From contig NADL03000609.1 in the NCBI GenBank assembly GCA_002205965.3, forward strand, positions 1-64,000: a stretch of DNA of 64,000 bases, written 5' to 3'. Under the pieces are notes generated by a model. That model made no database searches, was not told the origin of the DNA, and saw only the letters and a list, made by a program, of their open reading frames with translations. Origin of the DNA: Kappaphycus alvarezii (Eukaryota > Rhodophyta > Florideophyceae > Gigartinales > Solieriaceae). The stretch's first letter is position 1. Each line of letters opens with the position of its first letter. Position numbers and translations under genes: made by a program. Shown here one piece after another: positions 9,835 through 20,419 of this stretch.

Positions 9835-11090
9835 CGACACTCAACCGATTTACCACAAGCCTAGACGTCAACCGCCAAAATATGACCAATTTATCTCAGA
9901 AAATGTTACAAGTATGCTGAAAAATGATATTATTCGACCAGTTTCATCCCCATGGTCGTTTCCAGTTGTGGTCGCACCAAAGAAGGTGGAAAGCTGCGTT
10001 TTTGCGTCGATTACCGACAACTGAACCAGAGAATGATACCCGATCGATTTCCGATTCCGAACATGGAGGAGATCCTCGAGGACCTGAAGGACGGGAGATA
10101 TTTCACCTCAATTGACCTTTACACTGGCTATTGGCAGATTCCATTGGATGAAAAATGTAAGGAAAAAACAACCTTTACCAGCAAAGCCGGTACGTTCAGG
10201 TTCGAAGTGATGCCTTTTGGTCTCATGAATGCACCAGCTACATTCCAAAGAATGATGAACGAGGTTTTGAAAGGACTTCCATTCGCAAGAGTCTATATCG
10301 ATGATGTCGTCATATTCTCAGAAACATTGGATCAGCACATCTCGCACTCAATACAGTTGTGGAGAGGATATCGGAGTATAGCTTGAAAATTAAGTTGAGC
10401 AAATGCTTCTTTGCGAAAACTTCTATCCAATTACTCGGTCATATCGTCGACCAAGAGGGAATTAGAGTGGATCCAGAGAAAACGAAAAAAATCGAGTTGG
10501 CACCAAGGCCCGCTTCAAAGACGGAGGTCCGAAGCTTCTAGGACTGGCCTCATATTACAGAAGATTTATAAAAGATTTCGCCAAGACTGCAGCACCGTTA
10601 CATGCCAGCACTACGAAGAAGGAAAATTTTACTGGAACAAGGAAATGGAAACTGCATTTCAGGAGCTTAAAGATAAGCTATGTGTCCCCCCAGTTCTCAT
10701 GTACCCAGATTTCAAGAGACCATTCGTTGTGGAGACAGATGCCTCAGAACGGTCTTTGGGTGCCGTTTTGTCCCAAAAAGATGAAAACGGAAGACTACAC
10801 CCTGTTCAATTCGCAAGCCGAACTCTGAATGACGCAGAAAAGAGATACTCAGTCTGCGAGAAAGAAGCGCTAGCTGTCGTCTTCGCGCTGAAAAAGTTTC
10901 GTATACCTTTTATCACTCGAGAAATTTGTCTTGATAACTGATCACCAGGCACTTAAAACAGCATTCCAAAAGAAGGATGTACATCACCGCTTGGCCCGAT
11001 GGCTCGACATTTTCGCAGAATATCGGTTTGAAATTGTGTATAGACCCGGACGCAATAATCAGCCTGCGATTACCTATCCCGCTTGAGGGA
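9835..11090 (+). pseudogene. pol: Gypsy-1 reverse transcriptase and RNase H, frameshifted
   Basis: RT begins HKPRRQPPKYDQFISENV and SSPWSFPVVVAPKK, shifts near 9980, and continues LRFCVDYRQLNQRM, SIDLYTGYWQIPLD, FGLMNAPATFQ and the catalytic VYIDDVVIFSE (near 10290). Further single-base shifts sit near 10340, 10540, 10610, 10905 and 11065. RNase H follows with VVETDASERSLGAVLSQ, KRYSVCEKEALAVV and TDHQAL. All expected domains are present and in order, so catalytic residues are retained although the frame is not. Each break can be attributed to one base, mostly at a short homopolymer. Confidence 0.88.
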
Positions 11091-12360
11091 CGCACTGATT
11101 CCAATGAAAAAGCTTCGGAGGACATCGTCGGAGTCGCCGAGTTGCAGTTGCCGAACGATAACGAGTACGAAGCTAATATTCACGGACTGATCAAATTCCT
11201 CGATGGACTAGAAATGAGAAAGGTTGATCTTGAACACCGAAATTGGGTACGCAGGAATCAAAAGGCTTTTACATTGTGGAATGGGAAACTTTTCCGGCAC
11301 ACTAAAGCCGGTCCCCGACTAGTGGCCCCTTTGAAAGAAAGAATGAAGATATTGAGGACTTTCCATGATGAGCTAGGGCATTGGGATCTCGAAACAACCA
11401 AAACATTCGTAACTGAGAGATTCTGGTGGCCCGGTATCCATAAGGACGTCTATAACTTCGTGAAAAGCTGCGACAACTGCCAAAAATTCACTCCAATACG
11501 GAAGTATAAGACAACTCTAAGTTTTCCAGTTTCCGGTCTCTTTGAAACCTTCTCAATTGACTTCGCGGCCCGTTCAAGGAAACTTCTTCCGGAAACAAAT
11601 ATCTCCTTATAGGGGTGGAACATCTTACTGGATGGCCAATAGCAGTTGCAATCGAGGAGGCAAATGCTGAGGTGGTACTGAGATTCATCGAAAAAGAAAT
11701 AATTGAACCGTTTGGTCTTCCAAAAAGGATCATCTCGGATAACGCCCTTTGTTTTACTGCAACTTCACTGCTTCGTTTCTTGGAAGAGAAAGGGATTCAG
11801 CTGAAGACCGTTCTCGCATACGCTCCTATGTCCAACGGGAAAGCGGAGAGGATGGTTGGAACCATCAAACGAGCAATATCGAAAACTATGTTGGAGAATG
11901 AAATCCAGTGGGAAGATGCCTTACCAAAAGTGTTATACGGCTACCGTCGAAGAAGAGGAAGAAATGGACGCTCACCATTCGAGCTAATGTACGGAAGGGC
12001 TCCTAGAATGTTAAGAGAGACATGGAAACAAATATTATCGATGAAGAGAGTAGGGAAGTTGAATTACTGGCCACCGAAGGCTGGAGATCACACCGCGCGC
12101 TAACACAGACAAGAAATAAGGATGCAGAACCTGCAGTCAGAACCTTTTCAGTTGGCTGTAAAGTACTTGTAGTACATGGAAAAGCAATGCAGCAGGCTGT
12201 GAAGTGGCCGGCCTTCCAAACCAAGTACTCGAACCCTTGCATCGTCACGGAGGAAAGACACCCGCACTATCAGCTCTGTTCAAGCTCAGGGAAGAGATCA
12301 AGGAGGGCCATCCATGCACGTCGTCTGGTCCCTTACCATCAGAGGCCTGAAGAATTCCTT
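11090..12360 (+). pseudogene. pol: Gypsy-1 integrase, frameshifted
   Basis: The HHCC zinc finger is FHDELGHWDLETTKTFV ... SCDNCQKF (near 11360-11490). The catalytic triad is visible as D in FSIDFA (near 11560; frame shift beside it), D in RIISDNALCF (near 11740) and E in NGKAERMVG (near 11845). The C-terminal part, 12022-12340, lies in another frame and ends with RRAIHARRLVPYHQRP, matching the usual GPY/F-type end of Gypsy integrases. No chromodomain follows; instead the frame runs on into the tail described next. Confidence 0.85.
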
Positions 12361-13509
12361 CTCACACAGGACTATGCGCAACCACGGGGCATACTCATCT
12401 TTAACTATAGAATGATTCCTATGGGAGGAAAAAGGGCCTGGGAATGGATCATCTCGGTTACGCGGGACTACTACGAACTCCACGTAATCATCCATTTCTA
12501 CATTAATATATGCCTATGTTTTCGTACGTTGAACGGACCATTGCTACCTCAAGAAGATTTCCGACTATTAATAAGAGTTCTATTTTCATTCCAAAACGGA
12601 AGGTTCACGGAAGCAGGTCCAGAGTTTGTGGAGGTAATATATCATTACTCTATAGGAAGATATGGAATGGTAGCTGCTGGAGACTTGTCGCAAACGTATC
12701 TGAATATTATCCGTCCAATTTACGTATTTCTCAAGAACAACCAAGACGTGCGACTGAGAGGTTACGCCTTACCCCCGGATATGGAATACAGGCTGGTCCC
12801 GTATCCTCTATGGGAACCTTACGTTTCTCCGCCACAAATTGGGAACGTTGGAGGCGGCGAGGATCCTCCTGAAGCAGTGATGATGACCAGAGGAGGACCT
12901 TCAGGAGACAACAACCCGCCCAGAAGAGGTTCCGGTCGTCCCCCGAGTGGACCTCGTGCAGGTCCCAGTACGTCAGGAGCTGGTCGCGGCCATTCATCGG
13001 GACCGTCCACCACAACTTCATCTCTAGCTTTGCTTCACAACCATGCACAGCATACAGTCGGAAGAAGAAGATTATCTTTTTGGCTGCGCAATATCTCCGA
13101 GGATGCGAACGATGCGCAGGTCATTTCTTATTTCATGATAAGCATCTGTTTATGTTTTAGGGCGCTACATGGACCGCACTTATCTTACGAAGATTCGTTC
13201 TTGATGATGCGCGTCTTCTTTTCTTATCGACATCCATTCCTCCGGCATCTTCCAGAAGAGTTTGCATATCACATATATTTTTTCACTCTTGGAAGATTCG
13301 GAAGAGTCACGGAAGAAGAATGTATTCAACCCCACCTCGATGTGATCAAACCAATATATGAGGCTATGCTACAAAGTGAGGTACCAGTAATGCGAACCTA
13401 CTTTTTAGAGCATCATATTGGTAATCAGTTGCATCCGTACCCGTTTGAGAGACCATACATCTTATCAATAAGACAGCGAACACTAACGGAAGCAGAAGAA
13501 GAGCAGTGA
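12360..13509 (+). CDS. Gypsy-1 3' tail: two copies of an unrecognised domain joined by a Gly/Pro/Ser linker
   Basis: The open frame 12022-13509 continues from integrase without a stop. Repeat A (about 12430-12820) contains ICLCFRTLNGPLLPQEDF, VLFSF, HYSIGRYGMV, IIRPIYVFL and LVPYPLWEPYV. A linker of about 60 residues rich in Gly, Pro, Ser and Arg follows (12840-13020). Repeat B (about 13070-13465) contains ICLCFRALHGPHLSYEDS, VFFSY, FTLGRFGRV, VIKPIYEAM and LHPYPFERPYI. The two repeats align along their whole length, about 125 residues each. I recognise no known family; there is no signal peptide or membrane segment of an envelope protein. The tail could remain fused to integrase or be expressed separately from an internal start. 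Repeat B is also present in the copy at 63453-64000 (-). Confidence 0.8.
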
Positions 13510-13528
13510 CGACCCGGGACGTTCGCCT

Positions 13529-13542
13529 TGAGAAAGGGGGCG
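13529..13542 (+). other. polypurine tract of Gypsy-1
   Basis: GAGAAAGGGGGCG lies immediately upstream of the 3' LTR start, the expected site for plus-strand priming. Confidence 0.75.
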
Positions 13543-15076
13543 TGTAATACAAAAAATGGTCCTCCCCTCATTTAATACAGGAAATGGTCCTCCCTTCACG
13601 TAATACAGGAAATGGTCCTCCCTTCACGTAAGACAGGAAATGGTCCTCCCCTCGTGTAATCCAGCAACCTACAACGATCCCGCCCCTAACTTCTCCAACC
13701 GTCATTTCCAAATTTACTTCCATTTTATCTAGATATTTTTATACTGTATTTAACCCTCTGAATCGACCCCGAATCAAGTCCCTTTTCCCTTTTAGCTTAC
13801 CTCCTCCTCCAAATTCGCCTTTTTTTGAGAAGAAGGGCGCAAATGCACTATTGCAAAATCCCTTGCAGATTTATTTTACCTATTCCTAATCTATAGAACC
13901 TGCCCCGGGAGCCTATTTAAACCCCTTTATTCTAAGTTCCAAATGCCCCCGATCATTTTACTCATCACCCCTCTCCCCCCACACACCCAAAGCACCCACA
14001 TTGCCTCCTGTTCCCCAACTTCTATCACAATGAGCAACCTTCGCCCCTCTGTCCCTATTTCCAAAAACCGCCCTTCCCGTTCCATCAATGGCCTTCGTCT
14101 CGCCGCCTACGGGCCAACCGATGCCGACGACTACATCCGGCGGCAAACAAAGAAGCAAATCATCGAGTTCGTGCGCCGCCTCTTCATAGAAGAAGAAGCG
14201 AGGGAGGTAAGTCCGGGAGAGGCTGAGAAGGTCGAGGAGGAGAGCGGGGAGTCCTTCGAGGAATGGTTAGCCCCTGAGCTAGTGTACGAGGATCAGGAAG
14301 ATGAGGATGAGGAGGATGAGGAGGATGAGGAGGATGAGGAGGATGAGGATGAGGATGAGGAGAAGAGGATGAGGAGGAGGAGGAGGAGGAGGAGGATGAG
14401 GAAGATGAGGCAACAGGGGGCATGGAAAGTGTTGGACCGGTGGGGCCTGGAATAGAGAGTATGGATCAAGTTGTGCCCACGATGGAACCGGATGGAGATA
14501 TCTTTAGTAGTCTAGATATCTCCCAGGGGGAAATAGAGAGTTGTGAGCCATTCGCAGATATTTGTGGGGACTGCTTGGACAGCATGGATATTTTAGAGGA
14601 GTTGTTTGGATCTGATTTAGAGAATGGGAAATAAGAGGACCAAATTAATTGTTAGTTTCTTAAGTATCTTTTGCTTAGAGTATATTGTCCACACAAAGTA
14701 TTTTTATGCATTTCTTAGTATCTTCTGTAGTTTTGTTCGGACTTTAGGGGTAGCCAAAAGTCTATATAAGCTGAGTAAACTGCTTCCTCATGGAGAGGTC
14801 AAGCAAGTTGGCAGACAACTTCAAGCCAAGTCCCGAGTAGTAGGAAGTTGAGAGTCAACTTCAGACCCAAGAAAACGTTTTCTTACGCTGGTCGCAGAGC
14901 GTCAGTGGTAGACCCTGCCCCTTTTATACTTGCTTGTAGCTTTCTCAACTCTCTTCTATATACACTCCCTTTTGTTCGTTCAACAATACCACGGCAGCAC
15001 TTTTGTCGCTCGCAACACCTCCTTCTCAGGGTAATTGGTTCTGAGGATCTCCTCCCCCGCCGATTTACCCCTATCA
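13543..15076 (+). repeat. Gypsy-1 3' LTR
   Basis: It starts TGTAATAC after the polypurine tract and ends CCCTATCA at 15076, 1534 bp. Compared with the 5' LTR it differs in run lengths (A4 versus A6 near the start; C3/C4 and C5/C6 swaps), in the length of the Asp/Glu repeat, and in one- to few-base indels near 14876 and 15032. I saw no substitution in the parts compared. Confidence 0.93.
14030..14634 (+). CDS. LTR-encoded acidic protein, 3' LTR copy (frameshifted within its repeat)
   Basis: Same organisation as 6413-7029: N-terminal MSNLRPSV, basic helix, Glu-rich stretch, Asp/Glu repeat, then in another frame the activation-domain-like end (MDILEELFGSDLENGK) with TAA at 14634. The repeat is shorter than in the 5' LTR and the bases around the slip are different, so the break is not simply a copied mutation. 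The copy in a 3' LTR would be transcribed only if that LTR acts as a promoter. Confidence 0.55.
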
Positions 15077-15127
15077 GATATTTTGAAGTTATTGATACCA
15101 AATGACAGTGTGGACTGGTTATTTAAT

Positions 15128-15366
15128 ATTTTATTGATGAGGAAAACATTTTGTGCATCAAGGAGACACACATCTCGATAGTCTGTGAGATGTCAAAACA
15201 TGTGGATGTAAAGCACCAGTTCCTTGTGGACTGTGTCGAGAAAGGAAATGTGGGACTACACTTCTAATCAACTGACAAGAGAGTGGCTGATATGACGACA
15301 AAAAGCCTCAAGCGCATCAAGTTCATCGAGATGATGAAGTTGACGGAGATGTGCAAGATAGCCTAG
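15128..15366 (+). pseudogene. Copia RNase H C-terminus (fragment)
   Basis: The frame reads IDEENILCIKETHISI, then MSKHVDVKHQFLVDCV (the SKHIDI-type Copia RNase H signature), an in-frame stop, then STDKRVADMTTKSLKRIKF, matching the T.ExxADxxTKxL end of Copia pol, and a stop at 15366. It directly abuts the Gypsy-1 3' LTR; the rest of this Copia element is not on the other side of Gypsy-1. Confidence 0.82.
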
Positions 15367-15397
15367 TGATTGGAAATGGAGTTCGATCGCAGAAAAG

Positions 15398-15686
15398 TGT
15401 TGAAACAATTTTTAATTGGCTGCAGGTGCGATCGAACGCAACGGGTGTTCGTAAGCGTTGTTTACAAATTTATACAGTAAGGTAATTACTCTTGTTATAT
15501 GTGCATCCAAATGCATTAGGATACAGTGCTGGACAACTCAAGATACTGAGTTGTGTGTACGAGTTAACTATTATTTATTACTAATCGTTGGATTACTCTA
15601 TATAAAGGAATAGTGTATAGCCAGCTCGTCATAACTGAAATGGATGTATTTATGTTTTGCAATGGATATTGGCTATTAAGGTAACA
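15398..15686 (+). repeat. putative 3' LTR of the Copia element
   Basis: It begins TGTTGAAAC about 30 bp after the pol stop, preceded by a purine-rich stretch (GATCGCAGAAAAG), and ends GGTAACA, a common Copia LTR ending. A TATATAAAGG box at about 15599 supports a promoter-bearing LTR. No second copy in the window confirms the boundaries. Confidence 0.5.
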
Positions 15687-16784
15687 TTTCGGTCGAATAT
15701 GGAAACACAGCAGATTTGGTTTTATTCTATGTAGAGGTTGTCAAATTACGTGAGGTAATGATTCATAAGGCACGTCATCAGAGAATTCATCAGCCCTGCT
15801 TCATCAATTCAAGTGAGGTACACGTTCATGCTTTGCGGACTGTTAGATGTTGTTACATCCATATGCGATTTGATATGCGGGTATCTTATTGAGCATCCTG
15901 TAGTCTTTAAGTTTGATGTATGGTCCTATATTTGTATATGAGACATGGAGAGCCTCTGAGGGAAATTTTGGGGTGATTAATCTGAATTCGTTCATGAAGC
16001 TTGTTAACATGGAACACTTGAAAAGATTATGAGATTCATAGATCTTAGACATGGATAGGAAGAGAATAAAGAGTATCATAACACAAGAAACGTCGCTTCT
16101 CCTCAGCTGTGCTAACGCTCTTGGCCATTTTTATGTTGATATTAGACACGTAGAGTTCCAGCTACTGAGTAACTGTTTCAGCGAATGAAAAATATGACCT
16201 TTGTCGGGCGCAGTGCTCCCATTCTGCATCGATGGAGTCGGGGAAGAGTCCCACTGGATGATAAAGGAATGTGTCCGAACATGGCCAGTTGTGATAGTGG
16301 ACTCCGATTCATCCCTGGAACTTAATTTGCGGGCCAAAAACAATGAAGCGAAATAGGTAGCTCTTGGGGTAAAGCTTATATCCGCGAAGGACATCGAAGC
16401 TGCCACTTTCCTCGCTTTTACCTCATCCGGAGACAAGTTGTGCATTAAACTGCTCCCACGATATATTCAGGAACTGGAAACGCACGGAGCAGTTGCAGAA
16501 GTTCATGAGAGGTGGTTGAGCTCTTGCCTACCGTCTAGGACTATCCCATTCAATATAATTTGCATAAAAAAGCAACATCGCAAAATGTATCCTCTACTCG
16601 TGAAACATAATGAACAGGAAACTGCATTCGGCCTACAGTATTGGCGAATTTGATGGCAGCAGGCACTGGAAAATTTGATGACACGATGGATAGATGCGTA
16701 TGGATGGTAGCCGGGTGACTACTCGACTATGCAAATTTTCGAGAACTGCAGTTACCAGTCAAGCTGAAAACGGAATAACTATCT
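15687..16784. other. no gene recognised
   Basis: AT-rich sequence with short open frames (for example 15843-16079 and 16131-16445, both minus) that match nothing I know. It may include upstream remnants of the LINE-like fragment that follows. Confidence 0.4.
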
Positions 16785-17078
16785 TTGAGGGTAGGTTTCA
16801 GATCTGCAAAGGAGGGAATGTTTCGGTGTTTTACTCTTGAATCGCACTACGGTATAGTCTGCCACACGAACGATATACGCCTTCTTCCTGTTGGTATTGA
16901 TGTGTTCGGTGCCTTTGGGGCCGAGGGTGCGACTTTCTTCCGGCGCCTTTCTACGTTTGCTGCTGCCCGTCGAGGCACCACTCCCCCTTGGGAGCTGCAT
17001 CTCCTAATCACGCACTTTGTGTTCTGCTTGCATGGGTTGCAAGCGCGTCAAGTTCTTACTAGATGCATTTCCGATTAG
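16785..17078 (+). pseudogene. C-terminal end of LINE-like polyprotein
   Basis: The frame contains NDIRLLPVGIDVFGAFGAEG, FFRRLSTFAAARRG and QARQVLTR before a stop at 17078. The decayed minus-strand end of the element at 58690-58900 reads in the same order NDILLSPVGIDIYGALG, FFRRLASFAASRSG and QARQV, so the two belong to one family. This block is the extreme C-terminus, after the zinc-finger/nuclease-like region. A G-rich GTGTTTTACTCTTG stretch at 16815-16835 also resembles the short dispersed repeat described at 35060. Confidence 0.65.
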
Positions 17079-17989
17079 TTCCTCTCTCATCCCCCTTCCC
17101 ATGTTAGTTTCTCTGTAATCCCCCTCGGCATGTTCTGCCACATACTTTTTCCAAATCCCGTAAAGATTACACACAAACTCTTGGACGATATATTAGCTCT
17201 TTCTGAAAAGTAAATTGGAGCCGTTGCCTTCCTCTCCTCAGCTCAGAGACCCAAAAGTTGTGCGTAGCACTTCTGCGCCGTTTAATCAGATTTCTAGCAA
17301 CTTATCAAGACACTTTGGAAGGTAGATAGATCTATGGAGCTTGATCAATTTAGATCCAGATTTAAAGCTTGATCCTTTTTACGCACACAATCAAGGATTA
17401 TACCGTCTAGTGCTTCTTAGTCCTGGAAAAATGTATCGCAGAAGGCCTTGACATATGCAATCCAACCTTCGGCAACAACAAGAGGCAAGGTTTTCAGGCT
17501 CAGTAGCTCTCTCTGGTGCGAAGTAATGGCTTCACTGTGCCCAGTCCCCGGACTCAAGACAAGTATTTAGAGAAACATAATTATCGGTGTGGTTCCAGTA
17601 ATATTTTCGAGTCCCTCTTTTCGCACGGCAGATACCATATCAAAAGAAAAAAAGCTTCGAAATGCTCGACTTTGTAGGCAACCCAATCCTCACTAGCTTG
17701 GACAGAAACGAAAGGGAGAGGCGTCACGACCATCAGGTTTGACGACTGGCCACTAATCTAAAAAGGGAAGGTTGGCACTTAGCTTTTGGGCCGCGAGAAT
17801 AGCTTTACTTCACCGCATTAACAGTACTTGCCGCTGGTCCCACTCAAATTCAAAGTCCTCCAGGGCGCTCGAACATATTCCAGTTTCTCAAGATTCCGCA
17901 AATATGAATGATGAGTAATATGCAATAGCCGGAGGCAGTTGCCTCAATTGAAGAAATATATTATTTAAATCGAGGCTACTATCCCAGCT
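17079..17989. other. no gene recognised
   Basis: No supported frame, tRNA or repeat structure seen. The first part may be 3' untranslated sequence of the LINE-like fragment. Confidence 0.4.
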
Positions 17990-18500
17990 CTGTCCTTGGC
18001 CCTCCCTTTCAAGTTTTTCAACAATTTCACGTCCCATCCCCGTCCACCCTTATACTCCCCGCCATGTACAAGCTGCGGCATATGACCTTTATTATCGTGT
18101 TAGTCAACTTACCATATATGAAACCTCCGAAAAACAACGAATTTGTTCTTTATTTGCACCCCTTTTCATTCTAAATCTCTTCGTCCGTCAAAATGGATGC
18201 GGCATTACAGCGGCACTGACTGTTTCAACATCATCTTCATCAAAGGCACGCTGCTGCGGCCATCATGTCTTTTGTTTCAAGTCTGCTCGCTGGCACTGAG
18301 CTTGAATTTCAGGGTAAGTTACTCATTGTTACTCGGTGAAGATTTGTTCCACATCATACACCCCACCAACGTGGGTTCAACCGACTATGCCTTCCAAGCA
18401 TTTAAATTCCATCTTTTGATAGGAAAATGGGCGATTGGGCCAACTCAAACTAGTACTTATACTGACGGGAAAATTTTGAACGCTGAAATTCTGAGAGGGC
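17990..18500 (+). repeat. remnant resembling Gypsy-1-type LTR
   Basis: A C/T-rich stretch is followed by CACCCCTTTTCATTCTAAATC and an ATG-containing frame, then AACCGACTATGCCTTCCA. This order resembles the LTR of Gypsy-1 (CACCCCTTTATTCTAAG, ATG, GACGACTACATCC) and the stretch at 27300-27610. Similarity is weak and patchy. Gypsy-2 is inserted at its right edge; the last five bases (AGGGC) are the target duplication. Confidence 0.3.
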
Positions 18501-18634
18501 TGAAACAGAGAGGGACGCAGCCGGGGCGCTGCTAAAGAAACTGTAGAGGCAATGCTAATGGGTTTCAGAAAGTTGGGGGCAAAGGGTGTATGGAGTGTAC
18601 CTGGATTCCCCACACAATCCAGATGAGCCCCCCC

Positions 18635-18642
18635 TTTTATAG
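18635..18642 (-). promoter_or_regulatory. TATA box of Gypsy-2 LTR
   Basis: CTATAAAAGGGG on the minus strand; identical in the 5' LTR at about 24377-24384. Confidence 0.6.
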
Positions 18643-18837
18643 ACAGTACGGTAACTCTACTCTAGAAATTCTATACTCTGTTAGTTCAGTAGAACTTACT
18701 AGAAAGTAGAGGTGTAACTATAGAATTGTACTATCTAGAATATAACTACGTAAATAAAAACGATGACGTGGGGCTCCACGTCAAATAAAAACATTGAGGG
18801 AAAATCAAATTTCTAAAATCATTCAAGAAGATACAGT

Positions 18838-18920
18838 TTCCCTGTTACACCACTGTGTAATAGAGAACTGGAATAGCGACAGCGAACAAGTCTCTATTAC
18901 ACAGTGGTGTAACAGAGACA
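18838..18920 (-). repeat. hairpin-forming inverted repeat in Gypsy-2 U3
   Basis: TCCCTGTTACACCACTGTG and the rest of that arm face CACAGTGGTGTAACAGAGA about 27 bp away. The arms are nearly perfect over about 28 bp. Present also in the 5' LTR (24579-24662) and in the solo LTR (49155-49240). Confidence 0.85.
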
Positions 18921-18928
18921 TTGTTACA

Positions 18929-18945
18929 CTATTCCCTCCCCCGGA
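18929..18945 (-). other. polypurine tract of Gypsy-2
   Basis: Minus strand reads CCGGGGGAGGGAATAG directly before the 3' LTR. Confidence 0.75.
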
Positions 18946-18960
18946 CTATTGACGTCCTCG

Positions 18961-20416
18961 TCAATGATACTGCGGGAGTATATTATGTTTCCCAATATTC
19001 TCTTGGAAAGCTTCCGTTACTACAGCAGATCCATCTTCCGTAACATAAACGAAGTCCTTCGTTGGTTGCCACTCCGCCTCATGACGTGGCCCACCTCGCA
19101 TCAGAACCAAGAACTTGAAACCGCGTCCAACCTTTTTGTGACCCAAGATAACCTCAACTTCCTTCTGGTCCATCAGGCAGCTCAAGCGGTGCAGGTGCAG
19201 GAGGAATGGTAAAGCAATGTCATTGGGCTGCTCCAAATGTGGTGTGGTGTGAATGATATGAATGACTGGATGGATTTTAAAATGAGCAGGGAGATCCAGT
19301 CGAACAGCATTCTTACCAATTAGCTCCTTAACCGAATGGCCCATATCTACGCGCACCAAGCTTTTAGAATCCTGGGACCTAGAATAAACATCTGTAAACA
19401 ACGAGCGATTGATCCAAAGCTTTGAACCGACTTTGTAATCTGGAACCTTGTATCGCCTTGAAGCATATGCAGCTTGCCGAGCTTTTGCCACTTTGTAGGC
19501 AAATTGCGCATCCTCAAGAGAAACCTTGAGCTTGGCACGAAAGTCGTCCAAACTTTGAAGAGGTATGCTGCTGCTAGCCAAGAAGTCCAATGGCGATTTA
19601 GGTGTCCATCCCAAGTCCAGCTCAAATGGTGACATACCCAGATCATCGCTCACAGCCGAGTTGTATGCAAATTCTGCAGAAGGAAGCAGTTCATCCCAGT
19701 CATCCTGATGATACGAGCAATAGCAACGGAGATAGTTCTCGATCATCCTATTCATAATCTCAGAAGCGCCATCTGTTTGTGGGTGTCTACTTGTAGACAT
19801 TCTTAATTTCACCCCACAAAGATTCATCAGTGTCTTCCAAAACTTTGAAATGAACTTGCTGTCCCTATCTGAGGTCACATCATCAGGCAACCCGTGGTTC
19901 TTGAATGTTCGCGAAGAAGTCTCGAGCCGTGTCCTCAGCAGTATCTGATGTTTTAGATTTAAGAAAATGGACTCGACGAGTAAGTCGATCAACCCAAGTC
20001 GTGATCGCATCATGACCGCTCCTCGTCAGGGGTAGCCTCACAATGAAATCTGTAGCTAATGAACCCCATCTGCGGTCAGGCAATTCCAGTGACATTGGAT
20101 CAGTCAACTTTTTTTGATTAGAGTCCTTATACTGCTGACACGTGAGACATCCTTCACAATACTTTCGAACATCCCGGCTCTTATGTTTCCAATGGAAGTT
20201 ATCTAATCTGGACAGTGTCTTCGCAAATTTAAAATGTCCACCAACTTTAGAGTCGTGAGCAATTTGCAAAATATCCGAAACTGACCTTCTTGGTACGCAC
20301 AACTTTCCATTGTAAAACAGCCTCGAACCATCTTTTCGGAACATTGGCAGAATTCTTTCAAGTTTCTGCTTCTGAACCATATCCTCTGGCCACTCTCCTT
20401 CCATGGCTTTTACCAC
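18961..20416 (-). pseudogene. pol: Gypsy-2 integrase with C-terminal chromodomain, frameshifted
   Basis: Two overlapping frames (19883-20416, then 18961-20013) make up the integrase. The HHCC finger is AHDSKVGGHFKFAKTL ... CEGCLTCQQYK. The catalytic residues lie in SLATDFIVRL (first D), VTSDRDSKFIS (second D) and TDGASEIMNRMIENY (E). After the core comes the SKLWINRSLF-type region, then the chromodomain, seen as EVEVILGHKKVGRGFKFLV ... EAEWQPTKDFV. Chromodomains in this position define chromoviruses and may guide integration to modified chromatin. The frame ends shortly before the polypurine tract. A shift near 19900 separates the first two catalytic motifs. Confidence 0.92.
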
Positions 20417-20419
20417 TGG

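Larger units (their letters stand above)
5928..15076 (+). mobile_element. Gypsy-1: Ty3/Gypsy LTR retrotransposon with ORF-bearing LTRs and a 3' tail domain
   Basis: Direct repeats 5928-7468 and 13543-15076, both TG...CA, enclose a primer-site candidate, gag with two CCHC knuckles, protease, RT, RNase H, integrase, a long 3' coding tail and a polypurine tract. The order PR-RT-RH-IN identifies Ty3/Gypsy. The two LTRs differ almost only by homopolymer-length indels, so insertion was recent, but pol is interrupted by about ten single-base frameshifts. The 5-bp flanks (GAGAG on the left, GATAT on the right) do not match, so no target duplication is visible. The left flank is LINE-like sequence and the right flank is a Copia RNase H fragment. 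A second copy of its 3' end is at 61934-64000 (-), and an old relative is at 1700-3245 (-). Confidence 0.93.
18501..18928 (-). repeat. Gypsy-2 3' LTR
   Basis: On the minus strand it starts TGTAACAATGTCTCTG and ends CTCTGTTTCA. The polypurine tract GGGGGAGGGAATAG lies just upstream (18929-18945). A TATAAAAG box lies at 18635-18642 on the minus strand. A hairpin-forming inverted repeat is near the LTR start (18838-18920). Confidence 0.93.

Noticed and set aside
12510-12872. Alternative plus-strand frame over the Gypsy-1 tail
   Set aside because: Shadow of the long tail frame; no conservation between repeats A and B in this frame.
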